The notes: generated from the letters alone by a model not told the origin. A stretch of DNA of 64,000 nucleotides from Bradyrhizobium sp. CIAT3101 (GCF_029714945.1 NZ_CP121634.1:6221001-6285000); one strand, 5' to 3'; shown: positions 19,625 through 28,520, counted from the stretch's first letter. A program made the numbers and translations.

Positions 19625-21916
19625 GTGGTCCAGAACACACCATCCAACTGGAAGAGTCGTATCAGGAACTTCTTCCTGGACCTCGATGCGCGCATCGACT
19701 CCTCGCTGTTCTCCTCGGCCAAGGGCATCCGCGAGCTCTACGAGCGCTACTCGACCTTCATGGACCGCTTCTATGTCGGGCGGTGGAAGCGCTGGGTGTT
19801 CATCGAGCCGCTCTCGGAAGCCGCAACGCTCGGCCTCGGCGGCATGGTGCTGATGCTGATCCTCGCCATCCCCGCTTTCCGCGAGACAGCGGATGAGGAC
19901 TGGCTGAAGAAGTCCGACCTCGCGGTGACGTTCCTCGACCGCTACGGCAACCCGATCGGCAGCCGCGGCATCAAGCACAACGACTCGATCCCGCTTGAGG
20001 ATTTTCCGGATGTGCTGATCAAGGCGACGCTCGCGACCGAAGACCGCCGCTTCTACGAGCATTTCGGCATCGACATCGCCGGCACCGCACGTGCGCTCGT
20101 CACCAACGCGCAAGCCGGCGGCGTCCGCCAGGGCGGCTCCTCGATCACGCAGCAGCTCGCGAAAAACCTGTTCCTGAGCAACGAGCGCACCATCGAGCGC
20201 AAGATCAACGAGGCATTCCTCGCGGTCTGGCTGGAATGGCGCCTGACCAAGAACGAGATCCTCAAGCTCTATCTCGATCGCGCCTATATGGGCGGCGGCA
20301 CCTTCGGCGTCGATGGTGCTGCGCATTTCTACTTCAACAAGTCCGCGCGTGACGTGACGCTTGCGGAGGCCGCGATGCTCGCCGGCCTGTTCAAGGCGCC
20401 GACGAAATACGCGCCGCACATCAACCTGCCCGCCGCGCGTGCCCGCGCCAACGTCGTGCTCGACAACCTCGTCGACGCCGGCTTCATGACCGAGGGCCAG
20501 GTGTTCGGTGCCCGCCGCAACCCGGCCTTCGCGGTCGACCGCCGCGACGAGGCCTCACCCAACTACTATCTCGATTACGCCTTCGACGAGATGCGCAAGC
20601 TGGTCGATACCTTCCCGAAGTCCTACACCGAGCGCGTCTTCGTGGTACGCCTCGCGATCGACACCAACGTGCAGAAGGCGGCGGAAGACGCGATCGAGAA
20701 CCAGCTGCGCCAGTTTGGCCGCGACTATCACGCGACGCAGGCCGCGACCGTCGTGTCGGATCTCGATGGCGGCATCCGCGCCATGGTCGGCGGCCGCGAT
20801 TACGGCGCGAGCCAGTTCAACCGCGCCACCGACGCCTATCGCCAGCCCGGCTCGTCGTTCAAGCCCTACGTCTACACCACGGCGCTCCTGAACGGCTTTA
20901 CGCCGAACTCGATCGTGGTCGACGGCCCGGTCTGCATCGGCAATTGGTGTCCGCAGAACTATGGCCATTCCTATTCCGGCGCGGTGACGCTGACGCAGGC
21001 GATCACGCGCTCGATCAACGTCGTGCCGGTCAAGCTGTCGATCGCGATCGGCCAGAAGGAGCAGCCGAAGGCGCCGAACCCGGCCAAGATCGGCCGCGCC
21101 AAGATCGTCGAGGTCGCGCGTCGCTTCGGCCTCAAGGCGCCGCTGCCCGATACGCCGTCGCTGCCGATCGGCTCGGACGAAGTCACCGTGCTCGAGCACG
21201 CGGTCGCCTACGCGACCTTCCCCAACAAGGGCAGATCGGTGACGCCGCATTCGGTGCTCGAGGTGCGCACCGGCGCCGGCGATCTGGTCTGGCGCTGGGA
21301 CCGCGACGGCCCGAAGCCGAAGCAGGCGATTCCGCCGAACATCGCCGCCGACATGGCCGGCATGATGAGCCACGTCGTCAGCGAAGGCACCGCGCGCCGC
21401 GCAGCGCTCGACGGCATTCCGACCGCCGGCAAGACCGGCACGACGAATGCGTATCGCGACGCCTGGTTCGTCGGCTACACCGGCAATTTCACCTGCGCGG
21501 TCTGGTACGGCAATGACGACTATTCGCCGACCAACCGTATGACCGGCGGCTCGCTGCCGGCGCAGACCTGGCACGACATCATGGTCGCAGCCCATCAGGG
21601 CGTCGAGGTCCGCGAAATTCCCGGCATCGGCATGGGCCAGAAGCTGCCGCCGCAGCCGGTTGCGAACGCGCAGGCCAATGCGGCGCCGAAAGTGCTGGAG
21701 ACCAAGCCCGGTCCGCCGCCGGTGCTGACCAAGCGCGGCGCCGACATCCTGGTGCGCGTCGAGAAGATGCTCGACGACGCCGCCAAGACCGCGACCAAAT
21801 CGACGGCCAACGACAGCCAGCCGGCCAAGCCGGCTGCGTCGACGAGCGCGCTCGCCTTCCCGCAGAATTATGCGGCGGAGGAGAACGCGAACGCATCCAC
21901 CCCGCGCAAGAACTGA
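19625..21916 (+). CDS. Bifunctional penicillin-binding protein 1A (transglycosylase/transpeptidase)
   Basis: This class A PBP polymerises and cross-links peptidoglycan. The 763-residue protein has a cytoplasmic N-terminus, a membrane anchor at about 65-84 and a GT51 glycosyltransferase domain. Catalytic Glu139 is in ATEDRRFYEHFGID, and the second motif is GGSSITQQLAKNLFLSNERT. The transpeptidase domain has nucleophile Ser410 in PGSSFKPYVY, an SxN motif in TRSINVV and Lys603 in AGKTGTTN. The C-terminal 90 residues are Pro/Ala-rich and disordered. Translation is taken from the GTG at 19625, with only a weak ribosome-binding site. DUF1214 and DUF1254 genes follow after 9 bp and overlap one another, so the three appear to be one operon. 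Confidence 0.93.
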   Translation: MVQNTPSNWKSRIRNFFLDLDARIDSSLFSSAKGIRELYERYSTFMDRFYVGRWKRWVFIEPLSEAATLGLGGMVLMLILAIPAFRETADEDWLKKSDLAVTFLDRYGNPIGSRGIKHNDSIPLEDFPDVLIKATLATEDRRFYEHFGIDIAGTARALVTNAQAGGVRQGGSSITQQLAKNLFLSNERTIERKINEAFLAVWLEWRLTKNEILKLYLDRAYMGGGTFGVDGAAHFYFNKSARDVTLAEAAMLAGLFKAPTKYAPHINLPAARARANVVLDNLVDAGFMTEGQVFGARRNPAFAVDRRDEASPNYYLDYAFDEMRKLVDTFPKSYTERVFVVRLAIDTNVQKAAEDAIENQLRQFGRDYHATQAATVVSDLDGGIRAMVGGRDYGASQFNRATDAYRQPGSSFKPYVYTTALLNGFTPNSIVVDGPVCIGNWCPQNYGHSYSGAVTLTQAITRSINVVPVKLSIAIGQKEQPKAPNPAKIGRAKIVEVARRFGLKAPLPDTPSLPIGSDEVTVLEHAVAYATFPNKGRSVTPHSVLEVRTGAGDLVWRWDRDGPKPKQAIPPNIAADMAGMMSHVVSEGTARRAALDGIPTAGKTGTTNAYRDAWFVGYTGNFTCAVWYGNDDYSPTNRMTGGSLPAQTWHDIMVAAHQGVEVREIPGIGMGQKLPPQPVANAQANAAPKVLETKPGPPPVLTKRGADILVRVEKMLDDAAKTATKSTANDSQPAKPAASTSALAFPQNYAAEENANASTPRKN

Positions 21917-21925
21917 TCTGATCCC

Positions 21926-22504
21926 GTGCGGCTGATTTTGATCACATTGACGGCCCTCCTGCTCGCGACCGTGGTCGGCCTGGGTGCGACCTGGATGACG
22001 ACGACGCGCGGCACCGAGATCGGCGCGCTGACCATCGGCCCCTGGACCGCCCGCCCCCGCACCGGCACCGCCGACGTCGATCCCTATTCGCGCGCCACCA
22101 TCGTGCGCAACGGCGAGCTGCCGATCGGCACCGGCGACGGCGTCGCCTTCACCGCGACCGCAGACGACAAGAAGAAGGCGCTCGACGGCCGCTGCGACGT
22201 CGTCGTCTCGGGCGTGACGCCGCCGGCGCGGTTCTGGACGCTGACGCTGTATGACCGCAAGGGCCATCTCGTCGCCAACTCGCTGCAGCGCTACGGCTTC
22301 ACCAGCCAGGAGATCGTGCGCCAGTCCGACGGCTCGTTCCAGATCCACATCGCCGCGCGCTCGCGCGCCGGCAACTGGCTGCCCACCGGCGGCATCGAGC
22401 GCTACGCGCTGATGTTCCGCCTCTACGATACGCCGGTCGGCGTTGCGACCCGCACCCAGCGCGACGCACCGATGCCGACGATCGCAACGGTGGGCTGCTC
22501 ATGA
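21926..22504 (+). CDS. DUF1214 domain protein with N-terminal membrane anchor
   Basis: The 192-residue protein starts with a membrane segment or uncleaved signal (LILITLTALLLATVVGLGAT, residues about 3-22). A beta-rich periplasmic domain follows, with PPARFWTLTLYDRKGHLVAN and a C-terminal RYALMFRLYDTPVG characteristic of DUF1214. Its start is the GTG at 21926, 9 bp after the PBP1A stop. It overlaps the next gene in an ATGA junction. DUF1214 and DUF1254 are frequently fused or paired, and here they are separate, adjacent genes. The role is unknown; the operon with PBP1A suggests an envelope function, which is inference. Confidence 0.85.
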   Translation: MRLILITLTALLLATVVGLGATWMTTTRGTEIGALTIGPWTARPRTGTADVDPYSRATIVRNGELPIGTGDGVAFTATADDKKKALDGRCDVVVSGVTPPARFWTLTLYDRKGHLVANSLQRYGFTSQEIVRQSDGSFQIHIAARSRAGNWLPTGGIERYALMFRLYDTPVGVATRTQRDAPMPTIATVGCS

Positions 22505-23085
22505 TCCGCCTCGCGTTCACGATTCTCGCAGGCGTGGTGCTGGGCCTCGTGGTCCATCTCGTCAGCGTGCTGGCCCTGCCGCGCATCGCAACGCAAGACG
22601 CCTATTCGCGGCTGACGCCGATGACCAAGCTCAACAGCGTCACGCAGCTTCCGCTCGCCGATCCCAACACCTCGCCGATGCCGTTCATGGACCCGGCCTT
22701 TGCGCTGGCGATCTGCCGCTATGACCTCTCGGGCGGCGCGATCAAGCTCACCGTGCCGGTGAGCCAGGCCTACACCTCGGTGTCGTTCTACACCCGCAAC
22801 GAAATCGCCTATTACGCCATCAACGACCGCTCGGCCGGCAAGAAGGTGATCGAGCTCGACCTGATGACGCAGGCACAGCACGACGCCCTGCCCGAAGACG
22901 AAGAGGTCACCGCGGCCGACCGCCTGATCATCGATTCCCCGAGCACCACCGGCCTGATCGTGATGAAGGCGCTGGCCGCCGAGCCCGGCCTGATGCCGCA
23001 GGCGCAGGCCACGCTTCAGGCCGCAACCTGCGGACCGCAGACCGATGCGCCCGCCAAGGCCGAGGCGCCACGCGGCCGGCGCTGA
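22501..23085 (+). CDS. DUF1254 domain protein, exported or membrane anchored
   Basis: The 194-residue product has an N-terminal hydrophobic segment (LAFTILAGVVLGLVVHLVSV) and a periplasmic domain containing DAYSRLTPMTKLNSV and MDPAFALAICRYDLSGG. These match the DUF1254 family, here in a shortened single-domain form. It overlaps the DUF1214 gene by four bases, so the two are likely translated together. The C-terminal 25 residues are low complexity. It is the last gene of the apparent PBP1A operon. No catalytic residues are recognisable. Confidence 0.85.
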   Translation: MIRLAFTILAGVVLGLVVHLVSVLALPRIATQDAYSRLTPMTKLNSVTQLPLADPNTSPMPFMDPAFALAICRYDLSGGAIKLTVPVSQAYTSVSFYTRNEIAYYAINDRSAGKKVIELDLMTQAQHDALPEDEEVTAADRLIIDSPSTTGLIVMKALAAEPGLMPQAQATLQAATCGPQTDAPAKAEAPRGRR

Positions 23086-23115
23086 CGCGCGGGCGTTGAG
23101 GCGCCCTCCCAGCCA

Positions 23116-23289
23116 AGAGCTGAAAACAACCCCATGCACAGTAGCGGGGTCGTTGAAATCGTTGGGCGAGAACGCCGACGTCGAGTCAACCAAGCAACCA
23201 TCGTTCCCGCGGTCCTATCGGCCGCTTCCGGATGACTTTGACACGTCGGGCAAAACACTGGCAGAATGGCATCATCGAAAGTTCGCAAG
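23116..23289. repeat. Candidate Bradyrhizobium intergenic repeat leading to a terminator
   Basis: The gene-free stretch 23086-23463 contains a segment with AAAACAACCCCATGCACAGT, GGGGTCGTTGAAATCGTTG, GCCGCTTCCGGATGACTTTG and ACACGTCGGGCAAAACACTG in order. I recall this string as a dispersed intergenic element of Bradyrhizobium genomes; that is memory, not a search. The internal pair ACCCC and GGGGT could form a stem. Confidence 0.45.
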
Positions 23290-23322
23290 CACCCGCGCGG
23301 AAGAATCCGCTGCGGGTGTTTT
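23290..23322 (+). terminator. Strong Rho-independent terminator
   Basis: CACCCGC (23290-23296) and GCGG continue into an AAGAAT loop, then CCGC, a one-base bulge and GCGGGTG (23312-23318), followed by TTTT. This gives an 11-bp GC-rich stem with a T-tract on the plus strand. It could end the PBP1A operon transcript or a short transcript from the repeat just upstream. Confidence 0.75.
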
Positions 23323-23463
23323 CATGCTTGGCCTTACACCAACCGACCGTGCAGTCATTGCCAAAAGTGCCGGTAGAGCGCGACGCCTCGGCTCCCCTTG
23401 GAAAACATTGCGCAGATCGCCGCGCCCTCATAAAGTTCCCGGACATCAAGACTGGGGGCAGCC

Positions 23464-24390
23464 TTGGAAAGAGACGAGCTTGAGCGCCTTGCGGGCCGCC
23501 CGTTGCGGCTGGGCTTCGAGGACATCCTGAGCCATCCTCGGCTGCCCGAAGCCAGGCGGGCCTATATCAACAGCTTCACTGAAGTCTACGGCGGCGATCC
23601 GTTTCTGGTTCGCCTGCTGCTTGAGGCTGGTCGATTTCTCGTCTTTCACAGCGCCGCCGTGCTCGAAGCCGCGCAGGATCTGTCGCGGCGCGAGACCTGG
23701 TTCACGGTCGCCGCCCTGAAGCAGCAATTGGCCATGTTCGGCTTTGCCAGTCCGCGGCAAGTGGACCATCTCCTGGCGCGGCTCCGCGAGGTCGGCTTTA
23801 TCGAGCAAAGCCGGGCCCCGGATGACCGGCGCGTATGGCTGCTGGCGACCACGGACAAGCTTCGCGCGCATCACACCGCGTGGCTCGCCGCCCATTACGT
23901 GCCGCTCGCGGAGGCGTACCCCGATCATGATTACGGCCCGGTGCTGTCGCGAAACCGCAGCTTTCATACGCTGCATTGCCGCGCCTGCCTGCCGTTCACC
24001 GCTCCCAGCGCGCGCCTGATGATGACCCTCCCCGATACGATGCTGTTCTTTGCTCATGCGGCGGGACCCCTGATCCAGAATGCGCTGCTGAAGGCCGCTA
24101 TGGATGCGGGCGATCTGACCGCTGCGGTCCCTTACATCGACGTCGCCGATCGGTTCGGCGTGTCCCGAACCCATGTCCGCAATCTGATGGACTCCGCGGA
24201 AGCGGCCGGTCTCGTCAGGATCGTTGGACGTGGCGGCCGGAGCATCGAGATCCTTCCGCGCCATTGGGCAAGCTACGACCGGGGCCTCGCCGTCGGAATG
24301 TATCTGCACGATATCGTCAATCTCGTCGTGATGGACGAGTGGACGAAGCGGCCAGGCGAGGACGCAGCCCGGCAGCTTGCCGCCCTGTGA
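23464..24390 (+). CDS. Winged-helix transcriptional regulator with two DNA-binding-like domains
   Basis: The 308-residue protein has an N-terminal MarR-like winged helix (FGFASPRQVDHLLARLREVG then FIEQSRAPDDRRVWLLATTD, about residues 96-140). A second helix-turn-helix (YIDVADRFGVSRTHVRNLMD, about 220-240) is followed by a wing (GLVRIVGRGGRSIEILP). Two such domains in one chain suggest it binds DNA as a monomer or bridging dimer. No ligand domain is recognisable. No ATG lies near the beginning; TTG at 23464, after a GGGGG tract, is the best start, with a stop codon at 23431 limiting upstream extension. It stands alone, 377 bp after the DUF1254 gene. The target is unknown. Confidence 0.75.
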   Translation: MERDELERLAGRPLRLGFEDILSHPRLPEARRAYINSFTEVYGGDPFLVRLLLEAGRFLVFHSAAVLEAAQDLSRRETWFTVAALKQQLAMFGFASPRQVDHLLARLREVGFIEQSRAPDDRRVWLLATTDKLRAHHTAWLAAHYVPLAEAYPDHDYGPVLSRNRSFHTLHCRACLPFTAPSARLMMTLPDTMLFFAHAAGPLIQNALLKAAMDAGDLTAAVPYIDVADRFGVSRTHVRNLMDSAEAAGLVRIVGRGGRSIEILPRHWASYDRGLAVGMYLHDIVNLVVMDEWTKRPGEDAARQLAAL

Positions 24391-24575
24391 TTGCGGATCG
24401 GCCTGTCGTGGCTATTCTTTTCGGCTTCCCGGAATAGGCGCAAAGTTTTCCGGACACATCGGGCCGGGGGCAGATAGGTTGCCGGTGCCTGGACAGTTTT
24501 CATGAGAATGATTCTGATCCGAATTTTGATCGGCAACCCTACGCGCATTTGAAGTAGTCATTTTGGAGGAATTGC

Positions 24576-24746
24576 ATGTCGGAGACGATAGACGTCTTGC
24601 TGTGGTGTGCTGCGCTCGCGACGTGGCTCATGATGTTCTTCGCGATGGTCGGCCAGGGCGTGAAGAAGCTGTTGCGTCTCGTCCGCGGAAGACCCGGCAA
24701 GCTTCGGCAGGCACCGCCCGACCGGCATCAGAACGCGGGCAGATGA
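24576..24746 (+). CDS. Small membrane protein, 56 aa, upstream of cytochrome c gene
   Basis: A short gene with a strong ribosome-binding site (TTTTGGAGGAATTGC before the ATG at 24576) ends at TGA 24746. The product has a hydrophobic first half (DVLLWCAALATWLMMFFAMV, about residues 6-25) and a basic second half (KKLLRLVRGRPGKLRQ), the layout of a single-pass protein with a cytoplasmic positive tail. It precedes the di-haem cytochrome c gene by 144 bp. Small membrane subunits of this kind can anchor or assist cytochrome complexes, but that role here is inference. I recognise no family. Confidence 0.6.
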   Translation: MSETIDVLLWCAALATWLMMFFAMVGQGVKKLLRLVRGRPGKLRQAPPDRHQNAGR

Positions 24747-24890
24747 GAACCTCCATCGTGCATATCACGGCGCGCGGATGCGCGGCTGGAACGGGCATCC
24801 TAGCGGCGGCGCCGCGAAATGCCGCCTGTCGCGCCTTACTCAAATTTTCCGACCTATCAGCCGGCCACGTTGTTTTTTTAGGAGGCGATT

Positions 24891-25898
24891 TTGATCTTCT
24901 CGAAACGAATTTCGTTGTGCGCATTGCTCCTGTTGGCCATCGCGATTGCCGCCGGTGATCACGGTTTCGCACAAGGTGGCGTCGGCTCATCCACGGCTCC
25001 TGCGTCTGATGGGCTTCCCGCGTGGGCCTTCTTGTGGGACCCGACCGTCCAGGTGCCCCCGCCTACCGACACGCCCAATGCGCTTCCAGGCAGTAACGCC
25101 ACGTTCAGTTGGAAACAGGCGCGCGATCTTTTCGCCGCGCTCGACTGGCATCCGGACGACCATCCGGCAATGCCGGACATTGTCGCGAACGGCCGCAAAC
25201 CCGAAGTTCGCGCATGCGGAGCGTGCCACCGCGTCGAGGGCACCGGCGGCCCCGAGAATGCAAGCCTGGCCGGTCTTCCTGTTGCTTATTTCGTTCAGCA
25301 GATTGCCGACTTCAAAAGCGGTGCGAGAATGATGTCCGGCCCACAGAGGCTGGGCACACAAGTGATGTTGGCATCGGTCAAGAGCATGACGGACGCCGAC
25401 ATTCGTGCCGCTGCGGAATATTTCGCCGCGCTCAAGCGCAAGCCACTCATCAAGGTCGTCGAGACGGACACGATTCCGAAAACGGGACCGTCGCGCATGT
25501 TTTACGTCAGGAGCCCGGATGGAGGGTCCGAGCCGCTCGGCCAGCGCATCGTCGAGATGCCCGACAATGTCAATCAATTCGAGCTTCGCGACTCTCGAGC
25601 AACATTCACGGCTTATGCCCCAGTCGGGAGCCTGGCGAAGGGAGAAGTACTCGCGAAGACTGGCGGATCGGGATTGACTGCCGCCTGTAGCCTCTGTCAC
25701 GGACCGGACTTGAAGGGCGTCGACAACGTTCCAGCGATCGCAGGGAGATCGCCAACGTACATCATACGCCAGCTCTACGAATTCCAGCACGGCAGCCGCT
25801 CAGGAGCCGCAAGCGCCCCGATGAAGCAGACTGTCGAAAAGCTGTCGCAGGACGACATGATCGCCCTCGCCGCTTACGTCAGCTCGCTCGAGCCATGA
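24891..25898 (+). CDS. Di-haem c-type cytochrome, periplasmic
   Basis: The 335-residue protein has a signal peptide (LCALLLLAIAIAAGDHGFAQ, residues about 9-28) and two class I cytochrome c domains. Each has a CXXCH haem-attachment site: CGACH at 109-113 and CSLCH at 266-270. It would be matured by the Ccm system encoded at the left end of the window. Candidate axial methionines lie in the C-terminal part of each domain. The start is a TTG at 24891 placed after GGAGG. The layout resembles electron-transfer subunits of membrane dehydrogenases, but no dehydrogenase gene is adjacent, so its electron donor is unknown. Confidence 0.88.
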   Translation: MIFSKRISLCALLLLAIAIAAGDHGFAQGGVGSSTAPASDGLPAWAFLWDPTVQVPPPTDTPNALPGSNATFSWKQARDLFAALDWHPDDHPAMPDIVANGRKPEVRACGACHRVEGTGGPENASLAGLPVAYFVQQIADFKSGARMMSGPQRLGTQVMLASVKSMTDADIRAAAEYFAALKRKPLIKVVETDTIPKTGPSRMFYVRSPDGGSEPLGQRIVEMPDNVNQFELRDSRATFTAYAPVGSLAKGEVLAKTGGSGLTAACSLCHGPDLKGVDNVPAIAGRSPTYIIRQLYEFQHGSRSGAASAPMKQTVEKLSQDDMIALAAYVSSLEP

Positions 25899-25982
25899 AC
25901 GCGGTGGACGCGAGCGCGTCCGTCGCTCTTGCCAGTCAGAAGTCGAAATGACCACGCAGGCCTTGGCTGGGTTTGACGCGCC

Positions 25983-26408
25983 CTACCGCTCCTCCGTCGG
26001 ATGCACCCATTTATACGGCGTGATGCTGCGCGTTTCCGTCAGCTTGATCATGTGGACCGGCGGCGCGGAGCGTCCCTTGCGGCAGGACCGGCACTTCAGC
26101 GACGCCTCAAGCTTCCAGATCGGCGTATCGCGGGGACGGCGGATCGCATCGAGCGGCAGGCTCGCGCGCGTCTTGCACCTGACGCACTCGACCTCGAGCC
26201 AGCCCATGCCACCGTTGAGACACTGCGCGATGGTTGGCGACGGCTGCGCCGGACCGCCGTAACCTTCCATGCGCACCGACCAGGCTTCGGCCTCGGCACG
26301 ATCGGCCTCGCGCACCGCCTTGCGCGCTTCCTCGCGGGCATGCTTGGCGGAAATTTCCGCGCCCATGATGCGGCCGCTCCAGATGACCTCGCGTGATTTG
26401 GTGCCCAT
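25983..26408 (-). CDS. Hypothetical zinc-ribbon-like protein
   Basis: The 141-residue soluble protein (from the ATG at 26408) has an N-terminal charged helix (EARKAVREADRAEAEAWSVR). Its C-terminal half carries VECVRCKTRASLPLDAI and LEASLKCRSCRKGRS: two CxxC pairs about 36 residues apart that could bind one zinc ion. No other domain is recognisable. It is encoded alone between the cytochrome gene and the first transglutaminase, convergent with the former. The upstream extension to 26504 was rejected because its composition looks untranslated. Function unknown. Confidence 0.7.
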   Translation of the reverse strand: MGTKSREVIWSGRIMGAEISAKHAREEARKAVREADRAEAEAWSVRMEGYGGPAQPSPTIAQCLNGGMGWLEVECVRCKTRASLPLDAIRRPRDTPIWKLEASLKCRSCRKGRSAPPVHMIKLTETRSITPYKWVHPTEER

Positions 26409-26566
26409 GCCGCCACCAAAGCGAAGCGGAAGCGCGTTGGCAAATGATCGATGGCTAGTGGGTCGGATCCGCAATTCGACACTGCGGGTCGTGGGTGTGG
26501 ACAACCGGCGTCGCGAATTAAATTCCTTCGCGCCGCATCCGCGCCCCCGATGGAAGCGACAGCGAC

Positions 26567-27451
26567 CTAAATCGCAGCCGGTACGGAACGCGATGTGCGG
26601 TTCTGTTTCGCATCGATATACGGCTGGAGCGGTAAGACTTCACCAGCACGCACTTCTTCCGTCAGCACCTTGAAACGCGCGAGCTCCGTCGGCCCGAACG
26701 TCGTCGAGATCGCGACGTCGGCTGCGTCGCGACCGCGGGCGATGACAATTCGGCCGATACGGGGATGGTTGTGCCGTGCGTCGAAGGCGTACCACTGCCC
26801 GCCGACATAGGCCTCGAACCAGGCGCTGAAATCCATAGGCGCCGGATCGATGGGAACGCCGATATCACCCAGATAGCCCGTGCAATATCGCGCGGGAATG
26901 TTCATGCATCGACACAGCGCAATCGCCAGATGCGCGAAATCCCGACAGACGCCGACGCGCTCGTGGTGACATTCCGAGGCAGTGCGATCACCCCTGGCAA
27001 ATTGATACCCGAACTGAATGCGATCGTGAACGTAATCGCAAATGGACTGCACAAGCTGCCAGCCGCCGTCGATCTGGCCGAACTTCGACCACGCCAGCTC
27101 TGTCAGCTTTTGCGTGTCGCAATAGCGGCTGCCCAACACATACATCAAGGCATCGTCCGGAACTTCGTTCAACGGCACCCGGGCGGCTTGCGGCATGACT
27201 GCATCCGGCACACCGTTGTCCTCGATCACGAATTCGGTGCGCAGCTCGATCAGACCTGCGGGTGCAACCAGACGCGTGCAAACATTGCCGAAAACGTCGG
27301 TGTAATCCCTGGTCCGAACATTCGGTGATACGCGGATGGCATGACCCGCCACGAGATCCTTGTGCCGGGACGGATGGACGGTCAGCATGAGCACCATGGG
27401 AACGTCCTGAAGGCACTTGAACGCGATATCGTAGCCTGCCCGGATTCTCAA
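26567..27451 (-). CDS. Transglutaminase-like family protein with atypical active site
   Basis: This 294-residue protein has a transglutaminase-like N-terminal domain and a papain-like core of the COG1305 type. The nucleophilic Cys169 is in VGVCRDFAHLAIALCR. In the second motif the usual HAW is SAW (MDFSAWFEAYVGGQWYAFDA), so the expected catalytic His is Ser209; Asp224 is retained. Such variants may have a different role or use another base. A TTG at 27451, with GGTGGAG upstream, is the most likely start; the longer frame is not conserved-looking. It is divergent from a canonical paralogue 178 bp away. Confidence 0.85.
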   Translation of the reverse strand: MRIRAGYDIAFKCLQDVPMVLMLTVHPSRHKDLVAGHAIRVSPNVRTRDYTDVFGNVCTRLVAPAGLIELRTEFVIEDNGVPDAVMPQAARVPLNEVPDDALMYVLGSRYCDTQKLTELAWSKFGQIDGGWQLVQSICDYVHDRIQFGYQFARGDRTASECHHERVGVCRDFAHLAIALCRCMNIPARYCTGYLGDIGVPIDPAPMDFSAWFEAYVGGQWYAFDARHNHPRIGRIVIARGRDAADVAISTTFGPTELARFKVLTEEVRAGEVLPLQPYIDAKQNRTSRSVPAAI

Positions 27452-27629
27452 AGCCGTCTCCACCGTGTCATCGTTGACCGTGACAGAAAGCGCGCTCACC
27501 TTCCACTTGTTCCAACAAGGCGCAAGCAAAACTGCTGAAATGAGAGGCAGTTGTGCGGCATGCACAATCGACTTAGGTCTGGAAGCGCCAGCCAGTCGTG
27601 GCAATATCCATGGCCCAGAGCGCAAAGTC

Positions 27630-28520
27630 ATGCCCCTCTATACCGTCCATCATACCACGGCATATCGCTACCGCCGGCCCGTGAGGCTCGGTCAGCACCA
27701 GATGCTGTTCCGGCCGCGCGACAGCTTTGATCAGCGCTTGCTCGCCTGTCACCTCGAAGTGACCCCTGAGCCCGCCGAAGTTCGCTGGATCCACGACGTG
27801 TTCGGCAACTGCCTCACCCTGGTCGACTTCGACATCTCGGCTGAGGCGCTGGAGTTCGAAACGACAATTCATCTCGACCATACGCCGGAGAACACGCCCG
27901 ACTTCCGGATCGAAGAGTATGCCAGGGAGCATCCCTTCACCTACGACCGCAGCGAACTGCCGGATCTGGAGCCGTACATCCGTCGCCATTTTCAAGACGA
28001 CCGAACGGTCGACAATTGGCTGTCAAAGTTCATCGTGCCCGGCCAAAGCCAGCCCACCGGCCGACTGCTGATGACACTGAACGAAGCCATTTCCGAGGGC
28101 TTCTCATATCGTCGTCGAACAGCGCGGGGGACGCAGACGCCCGCCGAAACTCTGGGTCTTCAACAGGGGACGTGCCGCGACTTCGCACTGCTGATGATGG
28201 AAGCGGCACGCTCGCTTGGCTTCGCTGCGCGCTTCATGACCGGGTATATCTACGTCCCTGATCGCGACGGACCGGTCAGGCTTGGTGGTGGCTCGACCCA
28301 TGCCTGGTGTTCGATCTACGTCCCGGGTTCTGGCTGGGTCGAATTCGATCCAACCAACGGCATCGTGGGAAACAGAGAGCTGATCAGGGTTGGTGTCGCC
28401 CGAAACCCGGCGCAAGCCATCCCGCTCTCGGGCAGTTTTTGGGGCGATCCCGATGACGAAGCCGGGATGGAAGTCACGGTCAATGTGAAATCAGAACCTG
28501 TCGGGCAAGCCCCTCCCTGA
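27630..28520 (+). CDS. Transglutaminase-like family protein with intact Cys-His-Asp triad
   Basis: The 296-residue product has the bacterial transglutaminase-like N-terminal domain (MPLYTVHHTTAYRYRRPVRL) and a papain-like transglutaminase core. The triad is complete: Cys182 in GTCRDFALLMMEAARSLG, His224 in GGSTHAWCSIYVPGSG and Asp240 in WVEFDPTNG. These enzymes act as cysteine peptidases or transglutaminases, usually on unknown protein or peptide substrates. No signal peptide is seen. The ATG at 27630 starts the conserved domain; an upstream extension overlaps the divergent gene's promoter and was rejected. The two neighbours probably act together or on related substrates. Confidence 0.88.
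   Translation: MPLYTVHHTTAYRYRRPVRLGQHQMLFRPRDSFDQRLLACHLEVTPEPAEVRWIHDVFGNCLTLVDFDISAEALEFETTIHLDHTPENTPDFRIEEYAREHPFTYDRSELPDLEPYIRRHFQDDRTVDNWLSKFIVPGQSQPTGRLLMTLNEAISEGFSYRRRTARGTQTPAETLGLQQGTCRDFALLMMEAARSLGFAARFMTGYIYVPDRDGPVRLGGGSTHAWCSIYVPGSGWVEFDPTNGIVGNRELIRVGVARNPAQAIPLSGSFWGDPDDEAGMEVTVNVKSEPVGQAPP

Noticed and set aside
20555..22348. Minus-strand frame opposite PBP1A
   Set aside because: It has arginine/valine-rich low-complexity composition and no domain; the plus-strand PBP1A has all motifs.
23045..23530. Plus-strand frame spanning the intergenic repeat
   Set aside because: It begins inside the DUF1254 gene, crosses a terminator and has no protein-like features.
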